From positions 70,216,604-70,280,603 of the forward strand of contig NC_065531.1 in the NCBI RefSeq assembly GCF_020184175.1: 64,000 nucleotides of DNA, given 5' to 3'. Origin of the DNA: Aphis gossypii (lineage: Eukaryota > Arthropoda > Insecta > Hemiptera > Aphididae). Within the stretch, counting starts at the first letter, position 1, and every line of letters starts with the position of its first letter. The position numbers and the translations under genes are program-made. Positions 12,481-25,330 of the stretch are shown here, piece by piece. A model generated the notes under the pieces. That model saw only the letters and a list, made by a program, of their open reading frames with translations, was not told the DNA's origin and searched no databases.

Positions 12481-13990
12481 CAACGTTACTCGATTTGACA
12501 GAAGACTACGACATTATAGTCAGACACTCGGACCATCAATGACACATATTTTACGGAATAATCGTGATATTTCTACTAGGGAGCATTTGTGATTCGGGAC
12601 TTCCGGAACCATGTCCTTGTATAAGAACCTCGTCCGTCGTCGATCATAAAATTCGCGGCATTTCCGCGGAGAAAACTTCACGACTCGATTGACGATAAAA
12701 AAGATTTTAAAAATAGAAAAACAATAACAATCCTCGTAGGGATGTCGGGTACGGGGTGGTGGCGGTTAAAATATTATGTCCGACGTGGCGTCGACCACCG
12801 GCGTATGTCAGTATGTCACCACGTCGCCCGCATTACTTACCGTCCGAGGACGAGTGGCGATGGTCATAGTGATATTGTTCTGTGGTGATGACGAAGATCC
12901 GTACGAGAGGAGAGCGGATTAATTTTTTAATTTTCTAGCGCGTCTCGTCGTCGACCGGCTCCGACGTCGTTGCGACGTGTACGTACCCACAGACTTTTCG
13001 CCCGCCACGCAACGAAACACTACTGCGGGTTTGCGGCACGCGAGCGAATGGCTTAGCACCGGCAGTCGCACTACGGTCTACGACGACTAAAGTGAGTAGC
13101 GACTACGGTCGCGTCTGTGTCGACGACGATGGCGGCGGCGGCGGCGGTGGTGGTGGTGGTAACGGCCGTCGTCGGCGCGCGGTAATATAATATTTAGCAG
13201 CGGTCGGCGGCAACGCTAAACGGCCGCAGATCAAACGATCGGCGATGCGATGAACACGACGAGTGCCGAGATGATAACGATGACGTTCGACGGGATATCG
13301 AGACATTTCCCGCTGGATTAACGGATGACGCGAACGGCCGTTTTTTCGAACCACACTATTTTTAACTGACGGCATTGATTCCGGTTCATATTTCGATGAC
13401 GGCGACGGATGAGCGATAATAACGAATTAATAACAATAATAATAAGGACCGACGATAAAAAAAATAAGCTGCCCAAGCCGACAGTGCATAACGACGATGA
13501 CGATAACCCAGTCGCAAAGTGTCACGGGACACGGACCACGGAACGGCTGCGCGGGGGGGCTTGGCGGGGTAGTACTGACGACTCGGAAGCTCGGCGAGTA
13601 GTGGACGGGAGGGGTTAGTGTCTGCAGCAATCGTCGTCGGCGGGGTGGTAGTGGCGGTGGCGCGCGCGAGTCGGTATTCGGTAACCGGTGTGCGCTTGTG
13701 TACCGGTACGGAAGTGACCGTGGTAGCGTGCCATAGGTACGGTGTCGGTGTGACGGGCATAGTGTAGTCGCGATGTGTATGCGTTTTCGCGGCGGCGGTC
13801 GTTCGGCGCGGTCAAGGCACGACGTCGCCGAGACGAGTTCAAATCGCGCGCGTCACTATGGCCAACCGCGACGGTCTACGTTACCGTCCGAGGGTCGTCA
13901 GTGTTGCCACCGCTCAAGGCATTTGTGGGGAGACAAAATAATAACATATTAGCCCGCCGTGCCGTTTCCAATACCACTGAATAGCTTCTG
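12480..13990. promoter_or_regulatory. CpG-rich island: likely promoter of the GT31 gene
   Basis: Base composition shifts abruptly from AT-rich to GC-rich with many CpG dinucleotides, as at an insect promoter. On the minus strand a donor GGACG|GTAAGT ends a candidate first, non-coding exon at 12841. On the plus strand a donor-like AAA|GTGAGT at 13092 suggests a possible divergent transcript. Overlapping ORFs of 60-120 codons occur on both strands, but all are arginine-, proline- or threonine-rich by-products of GC-rich triplets, so I do not call them genes. A GGC/GGT triplet tract lies at about 13130-13160. Confidence 0.6.
12841..13080 (-). other. candidate first (non-coding) exon of the GT31 gene
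   Basis: Only the 3' boundary is supported: on the minus strand the sequence CCTCGGACG is followed by the donor GTAAGTAATG at 12840. The 5' end is arbitrary because no TATA box or initiator could be singled out in the island. Confidence 0.4.
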
Positions 13991-13999
13991 ATCGTCTGT

Positions 14000-16920
14000 G
14001 GTAGAGAATAGAGACAATACTTTTCGACTTCCACGAATATTGTTTATTAATAAATCGTGCCTATTGCAGTACTGCTTTGGTTTTAGGACCTTCAAAATGC
14101 AATGGCCAATGTTACATGTTTGGAATTGTTAATAAAGCGTAAACGAACACCGACTAAATCTTGTATTTATTTTCGTATCAAATGCTGGTACTGATTCTAG
14201 TTTTAAACTAACAATGTTTTTGAAACATAATATCAAACGGTGGCGGATATGCTATAGTTTAAGTGTTGCTGCAGTAAAACATACGATTTGACGAGTCTGT
14301 ATTCGCGGTTGTAAGTTGGCTAATCAATAATTATTTATCTTACAATGACGTATCAAAGTATAAAATAATTTTTAAAAATATTACTATAATGAGCCATTTT
14401 ATAATTAAATAGTTTATCCGTTTACGACGTTTACGTTTTAGAATGTTCATAAGTCGCTTTAAAATTAAATTTAAAAAAAACCTATAAGGTATTAAGGTTC
14501 ACTAAATAGTAATCTTACTGATTAATGTAATAAGTTAATTCGCTGTAATATTAGGCATAAAAAAGTTTAATGGTTTCTTTAGAATGTAGAATTTACTATT
14601 TAAATTCTTATACAGTTATACAATATTATTGATTATAGAATCTACGAAATAGAGTAATAGATTATTCTATAAATTATTACGTATAATCAATGTTTGTACG
14701 TTTGTAGGACGTAGACAACTTATGCGGGTGGAATGTCCCCTTAATAAATAATAACGTCCATGACGTTTAAAATTCAACTCAAAAATATTAACCCCGCAAA
14801 TTCAAAATATTTTAATTTTGGACATTGACGTCCCTGAAACGTTTTGTTAAAGCGATAGATTTTCATCCATTATTATATGAAGTTCGCGATTCTTATATAC
14901 AAACTAATTATGAAAACGTGAACCAGCGAAGGTCATTATTTTTAAACACAATATTGCGTTTGCTGATTTTTAAAAATAAATACTTAGCATTATTCTTTTA
15001 TTTGTTCAGGCTCAGACCTCTAAGAATTTCTATTCATAACTAAATATTGATAAGTAAACAAAGTGAAAAAAAATAAGTATACAATCGTGAAAGTTAAACA
15101 TTGACCATTTCCAAGAATATTATGGTTTTGAAATTTTAAAATACCTAACCCACCACTGTCACAAAAGTAACACTATAATAACTTAAGACTTAAGTAATTA
15201 TACTATTTAATATATTGTTTATGTATAGAATTATAATAGAAGTATTAATATAATAATATACTATATACTAATTAGTAATAACTAATACATTATTAGTAAT
15301 CAATTTAGGTTGGTGCTATATGGCATAAGGTACTACTTTTTTTCAAATACTAAAAATGCATTTTAATTATATCATATAGAAAAAAAATTCAAGAAAAATA
15401 CAGTTATAATTATTTGTTAATATTTTTCATCCATATAAAATTTAATACAATAAAACAATAAAAACTTAAAAATAATTTATAATTAAATAAAAAATATCAT
15501 TAGGTATATAAGTACCAATAACATGTCCAAAGGGAGTGCTAAAAAAGCTCCTTAGCCCCAAGATCCTTGGCTGCTTATTCTTAGCAAATCTTTGAGATAA
15601 CTAGAAAATACTGTAATTCGTGATCATATGTTTTTAAACATATAAATACTATACTTTATATTTTCAAAACTATAATATTTTATATTGGTTAGCATGAGTA
15701 CCTGCACGATATGAAAGGGTTTTACTGTTATTTTTAGAATTGTCTAAGCTAAATTTATAACCAATAAGCAATGCCATAATAATATGACAGTCGTATCGTA
15801 ATTACTGAGTACAGACTACAGTAAACTACAAGAGGTAAAAATGTACAGCCGTCAGCCGTATTCATATTGGATGATATTGATATATCCAAATAAATATTTT
15901 CTATATAGAGTAGACTGAAACTAAAGTAACAAAAGTGAACAAATTATTTAAAATCACCGTTATTCTATAGCTTGTTAGTTGTTTATATACATTTTGGACT
16001 AAAATGATAAATGAAAATGACACTGTCTGTGTAGCCATTTAGCAACATGAGCAAAATTATACAAGTGAAACTCAAAATATAAATTACAAAAAAAAAAGTT
16101 GCCTAATAAATAAATTAAAATGTATAAAACAAAATGTTTAAATTGTTCAATCAATTTACTACGCTGTTATTGCTCTAAGGATTTAAATATTTAATTATAT
16201 GATTATTATCATTACGAAATAGCTTACATAATATAATATTTATACGTACATATTTATGTTTCACATGTTATTGTTTGTATGATAGGTACAAAATATAATA
16301 ATAATAATAATAATATAATAATATAATAACCCTTAAAATTTTATATAATGATGTTACTGATTTTAGAAATAAGATTCTGAGAGCAATGATGAATTTTTTT
16401 TCTGTCATAATCTTTTGGAGTAGTAAAAAAGTATCGATTATCAAATTTGTGGATAATTTCTCGAAACAATTTTTTCTAGTTGATACATAGGACTATAGGA
16501 GGTAAAAAGTAAATAATTCTTAATACCTACTTTTAAAAATAACTAAAAAAAAAACGTAAAAAATTAAGATAAACTGGAATTTTTACACAAAACTAGATAA
16601 ACCAGTATATTTGAATAAATCGATTTTATAGGTACATACAATCTTTTTGAAATTGTTTTTTTCTACAAATGAACAAATGAGAATAATAAGATTCAAAATG
16701 TAATGCAAGTCTTTTATCAAGTTACTCAACTGAACATATCAATTTATTAAAAATATCAAAATTTATCACATAATCAGAATTATTGTAAATAATATACCTA
16801 AGCTATTTTTAGTTGTTAGTTGTTAATTGTTATTGTTTTCTCATGATAACAACCAATTACACGGTCAAATGATAAATCACAGTATTAATGTATTATGAAG
16901 ATATTATTTATATCTATAGT
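14000..16920. other. AT-rich non-coding sequence
   Basis: Mostly stop-laden. One 72-codon plus-strand ORF (14825-15043) begins with a short stretch faintly like a MADF domain but has no ATG and no support. A TAA-type microsatellite occurs at about 16295-16330, and 16365-16395 resembles a dispersed 'AGATTCTGAG.G..ATGAA' repeat seen again near 29930 and 44225. Confidence 0.35.
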
Positions 16921-16959
16921 ATTCATGAAAGCTAAAAAGGAAGCGGTAAAGGAAGGAAG

Positions 16960-17165
16960 CCGAACACAGAAGTGCGTGACGATGGTACCCACATATTTGA
17001 AATTCAAACTCAAAAACCAGTAACCACATCAGTAATATTGTTATACAATTTGTATAAATTTGTAACCACAATTCCAAACATTCACAATTCGAACAATCCC
17101 ATTACTCGTAAAATCCGAAAAAGACTCACATGGCTTAGTATGTTCTTGAAAAGATTGGTCGAGAA
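16960..17165 (+). repeat. inverted-repeat arm A (pairs with 18905-19095)
   Basis: The motifs GCGTGAC, CAACTCAAAAACCA-like, CATCAGTAATATTGTT, TAACCACAATTCC and GTAAAATCC occur in this order. The same order appears on the opposite strand at 18905-19095, with roughly three-quarters identity by eye. Both arms can be read as diverged short ORFs sharing the peptide NLYK(L/F)VTTIP, so the arms may descend from coding sequence, but neither has a convincing start or gene structure. Confidence 0.6.
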
Positions 17166-17184
17166 AAATAAAGAAATGTATTAA

Positions 17185-17764
17185 TATATTATATAGTTAT
17201 AGTTTATACCTATAATAATGAGTGTATAAGTATTTTAAAATCAAATATCTTGTCTGTATTCTCTCAAAATTAATTTTGATACATAATGATTTATCACAAA
17301 AATTTAAATGAAACACATATAATATTAAAATAACTTATTAAATGAAAAAGTACACTGTACACTCGATATTAAACATACAGCAATCCAACTATCCAAGTGA
17401 GCGATTTACCGAGTTTTTCACTTTTGTGTATTATTATAATTATTTATTAGAAAGTAATTGTTATTTGTTTTTATTATTTTATTAATATAATTTATTAATT
17501 GTTTACTTGTTTACTTGTATCATTGATTAAACACATTTATATAATCAATTCTTGTATCTACCTACACATAAAATAAATAGTATAATATTATTTGAATTTT
17601 AAGGGATGGAAATCTAAAACGTAGGTGCTATTACTAAAATTGACAAAATCGAGTTAAATATCGATTCTTATGAAAAAACGAAGATAAATCGATTGATGTC
17701 GTCAGAATATAAAATGTACCTACCTACTATTTCTCGGTCAACTCAGCTTTTCAAAATGACTAGT
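17185..17764. other. AT-rich spacer inside the inverted repeat
   Basis: Nothing recognised apart from AT-rich sequence. Confidence 0.3.
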
Positions 17765-17766
17765 TA

Positions 17767-18877
17767 ATCAAAAACGAACTTTTTCCAGTTTACGCCAAAA
17801 CATACTATAATAAATAATTGTCCATGTTAAAAGAATAAACTATTAAATATACCAAAACGAACTATTTCCGTAATTTATTCCTAAACTTATTTTTTTTTAT
17901 ATTATGCTAAAACGTACTATTATTGTCCGTATGCATATAAGGAAATAAAATAGTTTTCAAAAACGTGCTAAAATATAATTTATAATTTAAAATATTATTA
18001 AGTTATTATCGCAATCATTAAGTTTGGAATTAAATTAAAAATATAATCCTATACATTATTAAACACATTTGAATCGTTTTAAATAGAAATAATTTTAAAA
18101 AAATACCTTGTCTTATTTGACTTATATTGTTACTGAGTATATTCCTGCGAGTATATTTACGATGACCACGATGAGTCGTTGTTTGTTGCTCTCTTAGTTG
18201 CATACTCAAAATGTATTATTTTATACCTAACAATAATTAATAAATTAAAATAAATATAAATGTAAATAAATAAGAAAGTTTCAAAATGTAAATAATAATA
18301 ATATTGAAAATGACGAAGATGGGGTTTATGAAAAAGCCCCTTATTAAATAAGGATTTTTATAATTTTCATTATATTTATTATTTAAGAATTATTAATAAA
18401 TTATAAATTAGCCGAATCACATTTACGTTCTTATCCGTATTTTCTATACTTTTCAAGAGATACAAAAAAGTAAAAACCATTTAAATATGTATATCAAAAC
18501 CATAATCATTGATTTAATATCTATTATTACTCAGAAACTTAAGATTAATATATATTTTATTGTAATTTAATATCATAATATGTGTTATCAACTACCAAAA
18601 TTGTAAATACGACATTGGAATTAAGTACTTACCTACGTAGTTACGTGTTAATGTGTTATTATATTAAGCATAATTGCATATTGTTTTAGAATGATATTTA
18701 TGGTCGTAAAAAACGTTAAAAAGTAAATAGAATAAATTATAAATTATTAATATTTTTATTTTGGATAAAGCACATTTTAAAATATATTTTAATAGTTTTT
18801 CCAAAACTAACTATTTCCATTAAATTTTCCAAAACGTACTATTGCCATTAAATTCATGGAAAAGGTACGTTTTGGAT
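17767..18877. mobile_element. non-autonomous TIR element flanked by TA
   Basis: The ends are imperfect inverted repeats: ATCAAAAACGAACTTTTTCC at the left, and at the right the reverse complement of ATCCAAAACGTACCTTTTCC (3 differences in 20). A TA dinucleotide sits outside both ends (17765-17766 and 18878-18879), as expected for Tc1/mariner-type insertion. Variants of CCAAAACGTACTATT recur inside near both ends (about 17795, 17852, 17908, 18801 and 18829), like subterminal transposase-binding repeats. The interior is AT-rich with no transposase. Confidence 0.55.
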
Positions 18878-18904
18878 TATTTTTAATTTTTAATTGACAA
18901 ACAA

Positions 18905-19095
18905 TAGGGTTTATAGGTATTTAAAAAAATGCCGGTACCTGTGAATAAATTTTGGATTTTACAAATGATGGCAGGGTGTATAAATTTAGGAATTGTGGTT
19001 ACTAATTTGTACAAATTAAAAACAATATTACCGATGTGGTTTTTGAGTTGAATTTTTACTTTTGGATGGCCAGTGTCACGCGCTAAAAACTTAGC
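18905..19095 (-). repeat. inverted-repeat arm B (pairs with 16960-17165)
   Basis: Reverse-complement counterpart of arm A. Read on the minus strand it contains GCGCGTGACACTGG, CAACTCAAAAACCACATC, TAACCACAATTCC and GTAAAATCC in the same order as arm A. The two arms bracket the TA-flanked element at 17767-18877. Confidence 0.6.
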
Positions 19096-19099
19096 CAAT

Positions 19100-20940
19100 A
19101 TATTGTTATAGGTATTCTGTAACAGTTGACCAAACCCAAAAAGTATGATCAGGAATTTTTGTATCCACCAGAATGCACGTTGAACAGTAGTTAATAGTTA
19201 TGTAGTTTTTTTTCATGTGATGCATAGGGAATTTATTGGTTATTATTATTTTACGTACCACATATAAATAGTGAAACGATATACTTTCGGATTATCTTGA
19301 CTATACTTATTTCTTCACATTTTTAATATTGAATTTCTAAAAAAAAAATTCCAAAATATAACTTTGCTTTATGATAGTTTGGATAAATCCGTACACTTTG
19401 CAACATTCAGTGTTCTTGAAGAAGTCGGACAGATTCCTTTCTGGCGATGAAATAAAATAATTTATGTTATTAAAAAAAAATACTTGTTAGCTAGGTGTAA
19501 TTTAATGGTAAAGCTATAACGAGTAACGACTTCTATGGGCAAAAGGTACCCAACAAACAACTGTCGACTGACAAACGAAATAAATACCGACAGACATAAA
19601 TGGTTAATAATCTAATAATTCTTATACCAAGGATCAAGGTACGTGGATAGTGAATTATGTGAAACAAATGATACAAATTACATGGTGGGAATGTAAAATT
19701 ATTAATAGATTCATAATTTTATTATTTGTTATCGGATTCTCCTTTATATGAGGTAGTCGACATAACTAACATGATTATAAAAATATAGAATAATATTGTC
19801 TTGAAAATATTTTGGTAGACGGTCGATATAACCCGGAAGTACTAGTGTAATCTATGAATAATTAGTTTAGGGTTCGGGACTTTTTGCAATTGCACTTTTT
19901 TTTTTGTAGTAATCGAAGATTATTTGAGGTGAATTATGAATTTGTTTTATGAAATGACGAAATTAAATACTAAGTTTGAATTTGTATATTTTTACATATT
20001 TCGTCATGTTTTAAGAAAAGTACATATTTGTGCAATTTTTAGAACATTTAGGCATATTTCGCATTTTTTTTGTTTTTATATAAGTAAAATTGTCGGGAAA
20101 AATCATAATTGATCGTAGTCTGTTTACAATAGTCTCTTAATCGCTTATAGTTGTATAGTACTCGTAAATTGGTAAAACCTAATGACATCTAAATTCTAAA
20201 CTGTAATACGATATAATGAGAAGCAGTACGTGTTCGTTCGTTAATCATAAATCACGTTTACGTTATTACTTATTTCTCATTAACTGTGTAATTTTTTTTA
20301 TAATCAATTTGTTTTATTTCACGTATTTAAAAATTCCCATAATAAATGACAGAATAAATCAATATACATCCGAATTCGAAGAAAATATATTTTCTATTAA
20401 TGGAATTATTTTATTTTGTAAACTAGGTGAAACGAGAGTAGGTGTTGATAGGCGATTTATCGTCTTAACCTACTTTTAAAATTTTTATTTTTATAATTAT
20501 AATTTAATATTATATACTTGATGCGTTTTTCATGAACAAAATTAAAAATTAGCTGCATATTTTGACGTTTTGATGGCATATTTCGATAATTTTAAGTGCA
20601 ACAAATCAAGAACCCAAATAATTACTTAAGAACTATTTTAATAGAAAATTTTTGTCCTCTATAAAATATATGTGTTTTCAAAAATATACAACTTCTAGAT
20701 AAAATGATATAATTGTTTTAAAAAAATACTTTCAAATTTTATGTTTTATATACATATATCAATATAATATCAATATTTGCGTATTATCATGAATCAAGAA
20801 TAAAAAACTATTAATATATTTACTTTATAACATTAACAGCGGCATGCATTGATATTTTACTTATAAATAACGTATAAATATATATTATTTGAAATTATTT
20901 TATCTCTTTATTTAAAGAATAAGTTATATATTATATTCTT
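19100..20940. other. AT-rich non-coding sequence with repeat-like words
   Basis: No gene recognised. The recurring words GCATATTTCG and GCATATTTTG near 20050, 20555 and 20575 (and again near 36340) suggest remains of a dispersed transposon. An 87-codon plus-strand ORF at 20216-20479 is Phe/Ile/Tyr-rich, has no neighbouring splice or promoter signal, and is not called a gene. Confidence 0.3.
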
Positions 20941-20948
20941 GAAAACAC

Positions 20949-21010
20949 CATAGACCTGTAAATAATATATTAAATTAATTTTTTTTTAATATTATATTTA
21001 CAGGTCAATG
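20949..21010. mobile_element. 62-bp micro-MITE with perfect 8-bp target duplication
   Basis: The element starts CATAGACCTGTAAATA and ends with the reverse complement of CATTGACCTGTAAATA. It is flanked on both sides by GAAAACAC (20941-20948 and 21011-21018). An 8-bp duplication is the mark of hAT- or P-type transposases. The whole element can fold into one hairpin. Confidence 0.7.
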
Positions 21011-21018
21011 GAAAACAC

Positions 21019-21715
21019 ATATTATCTATATTTAATTGAAGACAATTTATTTGAATAATGTTCCCTTAAAAAAAGTTCAATCGAGGTCAATTTGGTCTTA
21101 AAAAATGTTCTTTCGTAATTATTCATAAGTTTCACTATACAGATTATTATTATTATAATAAAAAAAATCTATACATTTTTTATATGTACCAAATAAAAAA
21201 AAAACTACATCACTACTGTTCGACGCGTATTCTAACGGAAGCTATAATTCCGGTATACTTTACGCACAGTTCGGCATCCTTCCTCTTATCTCCAACATAA
21301 TATTGTATTGTACAAATACGATATGTAATCTATATACCTACCTAGTACGCCATCACGGAAACGCCGGCCCTGACCACTATCAACAACTAAAATACAAAAT
21401 TATTGATAATTAGTTAATCGACGTTTATTCATCATACACATACATTTATAGTTATTATTACTAAGAAATATTCGACTGATTTTGACAAAAAAATTGAGAA
21501 TATTTCAACTGAAGTAAAAAGGAAATCATAGATATAATTAGATAGATTATAATAGATAATTGGCTAATACCGATATTTTAAGTGGGGTTATATTTAAATT
21601 ATGCACGTGCAAATGCACAATGTTTGTTTAATTGGCATCAAATTTTGCACAAATATTATTTGGGATTCCGATCGGATCAAAAGAATATTAAAATAGAATC
21701 TAAAAATAAAATTTA
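21019..21715. other. AT-rich non-coding sequence
   Basis: No gene or bounded repeat recognised. Confidence 0.3.
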
Positions 21716-21719
21716 TTCA

Positions 21720-21900
21720 CAAAATTACTCACCAAGCATGCTCAACCCATATTTCATTTAATTATGAATTTATTCGAAATTTGATTTTTGGAATTTTTAA
21801 ATTTATTCAAAGACCAAATTGCCCATTTACCCATCATATTTTAAAAATTCTTGAAATTTTTTTATACTACTTAAAGAATGTTCGCTGTAACAATTACGAT
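21720..21900. repeat. dispersed repeat, copy 2
   Basis: Shares ACTAAGCATGCTCACCC-like, TTATGATTTTTG-like, TCAAAGACCA-like and TTCTTGAAATT...TACTTAAAG words in order with 30895-31075, and the last portion with 1605-1670. This is probably one end of a transposon family; no termini were identified. Confidence 0.5.
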
Positions 21901-24400
21901 CAGTCGTTCAAATTTTTACTGTAAATTATTTAACGAATAACATTTTTGAATATTAGTACATATCTAATTAAAAATTCGAAAGAAAAATTATAATTTATAA
22001 TAGAATATATATAATACTGGATTTAGTGTTTATTGAATTTGGAAAATTTTTTAAAATTATAAATTTTGATAGATTAAAATTAAGGTGTATGGAATTCTGA
22101 CTGTACTCAATTTATCGTATACTTTTTTAATACGAGTACTAATATTCTCTCATTACATCTGCTAATAGTCCACGAAAAAACTTTAAGCTTACGTACTTAA
22201 GAAATATTTTTAGGTTTTAATAAAAAATACAGATCTTCCATCTAATTGTATGTACCTATTTTAAATATATTGATACATTTTAACTACAGCATAATAATTT
22301 ACAAATTGCATTAAACTTTCAATGCTTTTAATACAACCAACATTTTTCGACAATTATAGAATGAAAAACTAAAAATATTGAAAATGTTTATGTTCATTTC
22401 CATAAAAAAAAATATATAAATCATTGCCTATAAGTCATAATAATACTTATGATTAGCATTTAGCATATTAGTGTTTACAAGAAATATGTCGATTGTCACT
22501 ATTTATATTAGGGACAAATAAAAAGTGTTCTATATGATTGCATTAATTTGCAAATTGATTATGTAAATGTATCATAAAACCATATGCTTAGCTTACTCAT
22601 AAATTTAGTTTTGGCTCAGGAAAATAGAATATTTTTTTTGTTTACCTATTTACATGGTTGCCAATGGTTACAGATTATATTACTATATTATTAATAGAAG
22701 ACATATGGCATATAAAAATTAAAAATTATAATTATAATTAAACACGTACAAAATATTTTTAAAAATATGTAAATAATTATTTAACACTATTAAAATATAA
22801 TTAGTTAAATTAAATATGTCATTTATTTTACTGTATACATAGGCGTAACCGGATAATTTAGCTAGCAAGTATCTACGGTTGTTCGTTTTTTAATTACTAC
22901 AAAATAAGAAAATGACAGGAAATCGTTATTTACCGCGTAAATATTCTATTTCATCAAAATTTAGGCTTCAGACTAAAATATATTTGTGGCATTATGTTCA
23001 ATTTTTTTCTAATACCATTATTATAAGGAACCTTGAATGAAATTTTCAAATCTTATAGGATTGTATATAAGATTTGTTTTGAATTATAGATTACAAAATA
23101 TTTGAGTTGTTGATCATAATTAACAGTTCAGTCTGTTGTGTAATATACAGACATAATACGTATCATAAGTACTTGGAAATACGTTAAAATTGAATCATAA
23201 TATTTTAATAGAAGTTGCTTACTCTCCTAGACACGAGTTCGTCAGAATCCGATCCGATCTGTATCATAATATAAACTATATAAAGTTGTTAAACGCGTTA
23301 TCATTGCACACACGAGTACATGACACATGCATAAATTCATATTGTATGTATATATATAATGTACACATCACTACATTAGTCCAGTTGTATACACTACAGA
23401 GTACAGACTACAGAGACAGTCCTTACAGAACATAATATATCGATAACTATAGTTTGTAATATATAACTTTGTTAAACAATTAAGTATTTTAAGAATGAAC
23501 AACCCATATGTGCCTACACTAATAAATAGAGGGATAATGGGATTCGAGACGAGGGTCATAAAAAAAACTTGGCTCCAAGATCGTGTATACAATAATGACG
23601 TAATAGCATGTCACTATAATATACATAATATATATATATAATATGATTTTATATACAAATGTCAAATACCGATGGTGAGCAAGTTTTATATTCAAACATT
23701 TCAAACCAAATAACAAGATAAAAACTATATATTCAGTTTATAGTCTGGACTCTGATAGATCTAAACTAGTATGATTTAGGTATGAAGTATCTGTGGCAAA
23801 CGATGCCAAATGCCAATTATATCAAAACTATTTCATGCATTAATTCAATTCCGTTTGTGCAAAGCACGATTACAAATTTTCAATTATCTATTAGGATTTT
23901 TCCGGAGTGAACGGTCAATGTTCATCCGTAACGTTATATTTTATATAGTAAAGGTTATATAGTAAATAAGATGTATTCCACAAGTGGTAAACGGTAACGT
24001 ATGATACGGGAAATTTAAATACCGGTCATGTATAAAAATGCGTAAACCATGTATAACCTTTCGTTATCGGAAATAATTTAAATCATAAATCATAATTAAT
24101 AGTACCTACAGAGTGACTGGATACCAAACAAATAAAATATGGTCAATCAACTAAATAAATAATAACATAAAATAAAACTGTATTTTAATATCTATATATT
24201 ATAATTACATACATATTATATTATCATTATTCGTGTAATAACTCGACTAATAAGTAATAAGTATATAACGAGCAGTATATAGTTTTCTCGATTATTATGG
24301 TATATATAATATACTGTGAACGATGAATGTTTGGTTTTTTATTAATAAACGAATAATATATTTTTAAAAAAAATTACTTACTACATGGCGTGCGTAAAAT
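21901..24400. other. AT-rich non-coding sequence
   Basis: Small overlapping ORFs occur around 23190-23716 on both strands with Tyr/Ile/Cys-rich translations and no splice context; I take them as chance. A TA-type microsatellite lies near 23620-23640. Confidence 0.3.
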
Positions 24401-25330
24401 AAATTTTAGCTTCGATCCGCGGGAATAATTCAATAATCAATGTGGTATCTAAACGATATACAATATTGTCGATTATTATAATATAGTAGGTGTAGCTATA
24501 TAATATACATTTAAACCGGATACACTGCGTGCGCGGAAACGATGAACGTTGTTGTATAGGTACCTATATACTATAAAACTCGAAATCTCGTTTTTAAAAC
24601 TACGTTATTTTTACTGGAAACCGTCGAAATTCAAATAATGAAATAAAACGCTCGTCGGTCGTACTGTAGGTAGGTACTATACACCTGCACGTGAAATAAT
24701 TATAATAATACGAAAAACGGGTTAGCGCTATGACGATTGTTATAACATTAACGTACGCAGTGTTCCGTAAAGTGATATTATCATCGGAATATATATATAT
24801 TATTATAATATTTTAATATACGCACACGGCCGCGGCACACGGTCGGAACGACTGTCCCAATGTCGACTGGTAAACTATAATAGTGGCGAGTGGCGGCGAC
24901 TGTGCAACTGTTGCAGACCGAAACTAAATGGCAAATAATAAAAGTTTCGTACGGCGGCGGACCGACAAATGTAGCGCCCGGCTAGTCACTGGCCGTCCGC
25001 CGCCACCGTCTGCAGGTTCCACGCTGATCCGATCGTATAATATTATTTAATTGTTATTATAAAATATTATTATGTTGTGCTGTTTTTATTTCTGTCTCTT
25101 CTCCCCTCCGTCGCTCGCTCGTCCCCCCCCTGTCACCGCCTCTCTTTATTCCCGTTCGCCGCACTATACCGCGGCTCTTTCACTCTCACCGCACTCTCTT
25201 TCCATCTCTGCAACTGCTGCAGCAGTGGTCAGTGCACATTAACATTTTTTCGGTAAACGAGCTGACCGATCGGGTGTTTCAGTCCACAATAATAATATTA
25301 TAATATATCCGTCAATATTATACGAATAAC
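24400..25330. promoter_or_regulatory. CpG-rich island, unassigned promoter
   Basis: A second abrupt GC-rich, CpG-rich segment, densest at about 24820-25230. It contains a pyrimidine-rich stretch (TCTCTTCTCCCCTCC and CTCTTTCACTCTCACCG) and the E-box-like palindrome CTGCAACTGCTGCAGCAG near 25208. Such islands in AT-rich insect DNA usually mark promoters. No coding exon is adjacent on either strand. The exon-like ORF at 33013 is one candidate target on the plus strand, with nothing but orientation and distance in support. Confidence 0.45.

Noticed and set aside
13103..13984. Several overlapping ORFs of 67-124 codons on both strands
   Set aside because: All lie in a CpG-rich island, overlap each other on both strands, and have Arg/Pro/Thr-rich translations typical of GC-rich triplet composition. 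The splice signals point to a non-coding first exon instead.
16295..16330. Regular TAATAATAA units considered as a possible CRISPR-like or structured array
   Set aside because: Simple trinucleotide microsatellite; no spacers, and this is a eukaryotic genome.
20216..20479. 87-codon ORF with a hydrophobic middle
   Set aside because: Its composition is dominated by Ile/Phe/Tyr as expected by chance in AT-rich DNA, with no splice, promoter or family evidence.
23190..23716. Three overlapping ORFs of 65-81 codons on both strands
   Set aside because: Low-complexity, mutually overlapping, with no supporting signals.
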